This document shows positions 30,825-32,190 of a stretch of 32,190 nt of DNA, piece after piece. Below the pieces are notes generated by a model, which worked only from the letters and a program-made list of their open reading frames with translations, ran no database searches and was not told where the DNA came from. Numbering within the stretch: the stretch's first letter is position 1; every line of letters begins with the position of its first letter. Source of the DNA: SFWF01 sp045587065 (lineage in GTDB: Bacteria > Bacillota > Clostridia > Oscillospirales > Acutalibacteraceae); NCBI GenBank assembly GCA_045587065.1, contig JAZNBQ010000040.1, forward strand, positions 1 to 32,190, written 5' to 3'. The translations under genes were made by a program, and so were the position numbers.

Positions 30825-32048
30825 CTAGTATAATACAATTTGGAAAACGATTTTTAAATTCGAAACTTTTACAAAAACTCCCAAATCGACTGTATCATCC
30901 TTTGCTCCAGAACGATGTATTCCAGCAACATAAGGAGCCCCGTTGACTATCATATATACAACACCTCCACTATCGCCACCGTCAGAATGATAACTTGCTC
31001 GCACACAGTCTTTTACAGTAATTCCATCGGCTCTACTGTTATGGCTAGTAGAGGTAATCGTACCACTTGTCAAGCCAGTTTTTCTACCTGATTTATACAC
31101 AGTTTTTCCCGTTGTAAAGGAATTAATATATGCGCCAGACGTTAATGTTAAGCTACTATTTGCTACTGTGTTTGAAAGGCTATCAGAAGTGTTTGTTACA
31201 TATACAAATGCACCATCAACTGTGCCATTATTGGTTAAAGACCACGCAAAAATATATCCTGTATATACGCCTGCACTATTATACACATTTTGACCAAGTC
31301 CGTTGCCATGTCCTGCCGTCATAAAACCATTAATATAGCTTCCAGTTGAAGTTAGTTTACGGCATCTAAAACCTATAGAATACCCTTTACCATCGTCAAT
31401 AGTAATTGGCGCACCTGCGTTAAGCGCAACTTGATTTTCATATTGAGATGCATTTTGAAAAACAACTGCTTCCGAGGCAGAAATATATTGTTTGAATAAA
31501 TCGATTTTATTTGAATCGCAATTCAAAATCTCAACAAAAACCTTATTGTGTTGCTCATATATCCCAACTCCAACCATTGAATTTATTAACTCGAACAACT
31601 CAGTATTTTCTGTGGTTATATCCCAAAAACTGCTAATATATTCTTTTAACGATTCTAATTCTGATAAAGAATATTCGCACTTTTGGTAAATAGTACTTCC
31701 TCCGTTCAGTATATTTTCCACAATACCCCTTGTTTCCTTTGATATATCTTGCTTTAACCAGACAACAAGTTCTTTGTTATCATTAATATATGAGCCACCG
31801 TAACAATTTGATAAAGCTTCATTATCTTTTATCGCACTTCTTAAGTATACACTTTGAGCATAAGATGTATCCTCGGCTTGAGACTCAGAATATAAGGATG
31901 AATTAATTGAGTGGGATGTTACAATTGCTTTTAGTTTTTCTCCACCACTTATTGCTGTTTTTTGCAACGCTAGCGTATCTATGGAAAAAATTGATAAAAA
32001 TAACGACATTATAACTGTTAACGATATGATAAACCTTAATTTTTTCAT
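30825..32048 (-). CDS. Secreted S1-family (streptogrisin/alpha-lytic-like) serine protease
   Basis: A 407-residue preproprotein. A signal peptide covers about residues 1-28 (MKKLRFIISLTVIMSLFLSI). A propeptide of about 180 residues follows (through ENILNGGSTIYQK and FWDITTENTELFELI), then the protease domain from about residue 212. The catalytic triad is His247 (FMTAGHGNG), Asp278 (GTVDGAFVYV) and Ser360 (GGDSGGVVYM). The family usually has Cys after the His (TAGHC); here it is Gly. Cys229 and Cys348 could form the remaining disulfide. The ATG at 32048 follows AAGGA; a longer frame to 32084 is not needed. Proteases with large propeptides usually need a folding helper, and a foldase-like lipoprotein gene is next. 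Confidence 0.88.
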   Translation of the reverse strand: MKKLRFIISLTVIMSLFLSIFSIDTLALQKTAISGGEKLKAIVTSHSINSSLYSESQAEDTSYAQSVYLRSAIKDNEALSNCYGGSYINDNKELVVWLKQDISKETRGIVENILNGGSTIYQKCEYSLSELESLKEYISSFWDITTENTELFELINSMVGVGIYEQHNKVFVEILNCDSNKIDLFKQYISASEAVVFQNASQYENQVALNAGAPITIDDGKGYSIGFRCRKLTSTGSYINGFMTAGHGNGLGQNVYNSAGVYTGYIFAWSLTNNGTVDGAFVYVTNTSDSLSNTVANSSLTLTSGAYINSFTTGKTVYKSGRKTGLTSGTITSTSHNSRADGITVKDCVRASYHSDGGDSGGVVYMIVNGAPYVAGIHRSGAKDDTVDLGVFVKVSNLKIVFQIVLY

Positions 32049-32079
32049 AAATAATATCCTTTCCTTTAAAAATAAAATA

Positions 32080-32113
32080 CACATTGAACTTTATTTCAAA
32101 ACAGTTCAATGTG
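32080..32113 (-). other. Inverted repeat in the protease leader (terminator or attenuator-like)
   Basis: A perfect 10-bp inverted repeat, CACATTGAAC with GTTCAATGTG, around a 14-base loop. On the minus strand TATTTTATTTTT follows it, ahead of the protease ribosome binding site. A possible -10 TATAAT lies upstream at 32132-32137, but no clear -35 is seen before the window ends. It may terminate an upstream gene or act in the protease leader. Confidence 0.6.
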
Positions 32114-32190
32114 CCCTAAAAAATATATAAAATTATAATGCGAAGTATATTTTGTATTATAATTAAGAAACACGCAGGTGCCACAAAGAA

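Noticed and set aside
30814..30830. Short shared word AGGTGCC here and near the window's right end, as if flanking an inserted protease gene.
   Set aside because: Seven bases is within chance expectation in 1.3 kb, and there are no inverted terminal repeats or transposase remains.
32170..32184. Sigma-54-like TGGCAC on the minus strand near the right edge.
   Set aside because: The -12 GC element is not present at the required spacing (the bases there are TT), so the match is to half of a site only.
1..32190. CRISPR array, tRNA or rRNA genes, insertion sequences, prophage or toxin-antitoxin modules.
   Set aside because: No spaced direct repeats, cloverleaf sequences, transposase motifs or phage-like genes were seen on either strand.

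Overview
The window is a low-G+C chromosomal segment from an anaerobic Firmicute of class Clostridia, most likely in the Ruminococcaceae/Oscillospiraceae or Lachnospiraceae neighbourhood. The evidence is spoIVA (an endospore coat gene), a Clostridia-type purine operon with stand-alone AICAR transformylase and PurO-type IMP cyclohydrolase, strong AGGAGG ribosome binding sites, frequent TTG/GTG starts and TTGACA/TATAAT promoters. I see no phage, insertion sequence, CRISPR array, tRNA or rRNA. Almost every gene is on the minus strand; one solitary lipoprotein gene is on the plus strand.

Layout, left to right. 1-1049: start of dprA (cut by the window edge) and a TrmH-family RNA methyltransferase. 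1077-2415: infC-rpmI-rplT with its own promoter, an L20-type leader with an attenuator, a non-AUG infC start and a terminator. 2423-3500: a divergent MreB-like actin with its own promoter. 3509-6748: small membrane protein, recD2 and comF as one unit. 6753-9013: cdaA (c-di-AMP synthase) and its YbbR-domain partner. 9017-10509: a DUF3343 protein and a cysteine desulfurase-like enzyme, separated by a terminator-like hairpin. 10526-10867: HPr. 10970-14577: the ylxM-ffh-rpsP-khpA-rimM-trmD operon (SRP and ribosome/tRNA maturation), with an attenuator-like element before rimM. 14611-16172: a lone oligopeptide-binding lipoprotein. 16177-17717: spoIVA. 17723-29185: an 11-kb de novo purine operon, purE-C-F-M-N-O-(AICARFT)-D-L, headed by a ZTP riboswitch with an overlapping terminator. 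29281-32190: a secreted trypsin-like serine protease followed by a lipoprotein that looks like an extracellular trigger factor/FKBP foldase.

The purine operon carries most steps from PRPP to IMP; purB and purK are not in it. Its riboswitch senses ZTP/ZMP, the intermediate that accumulates when 10-formyl-THF is short, and two operon enzymes (PurN and the AICAR transformylase) consume 10-formyl-THF. The points most worth a second look are: a PurF-like protein that lacks the N-terminal cysteine and other glutaminase residues but keeps four Fe-S type cysteines; a MreB paralogue with a Glu-to-Gln change at the presumed catalytic position; the protease/foldase pair; and several leader or intra-operon hairpins.
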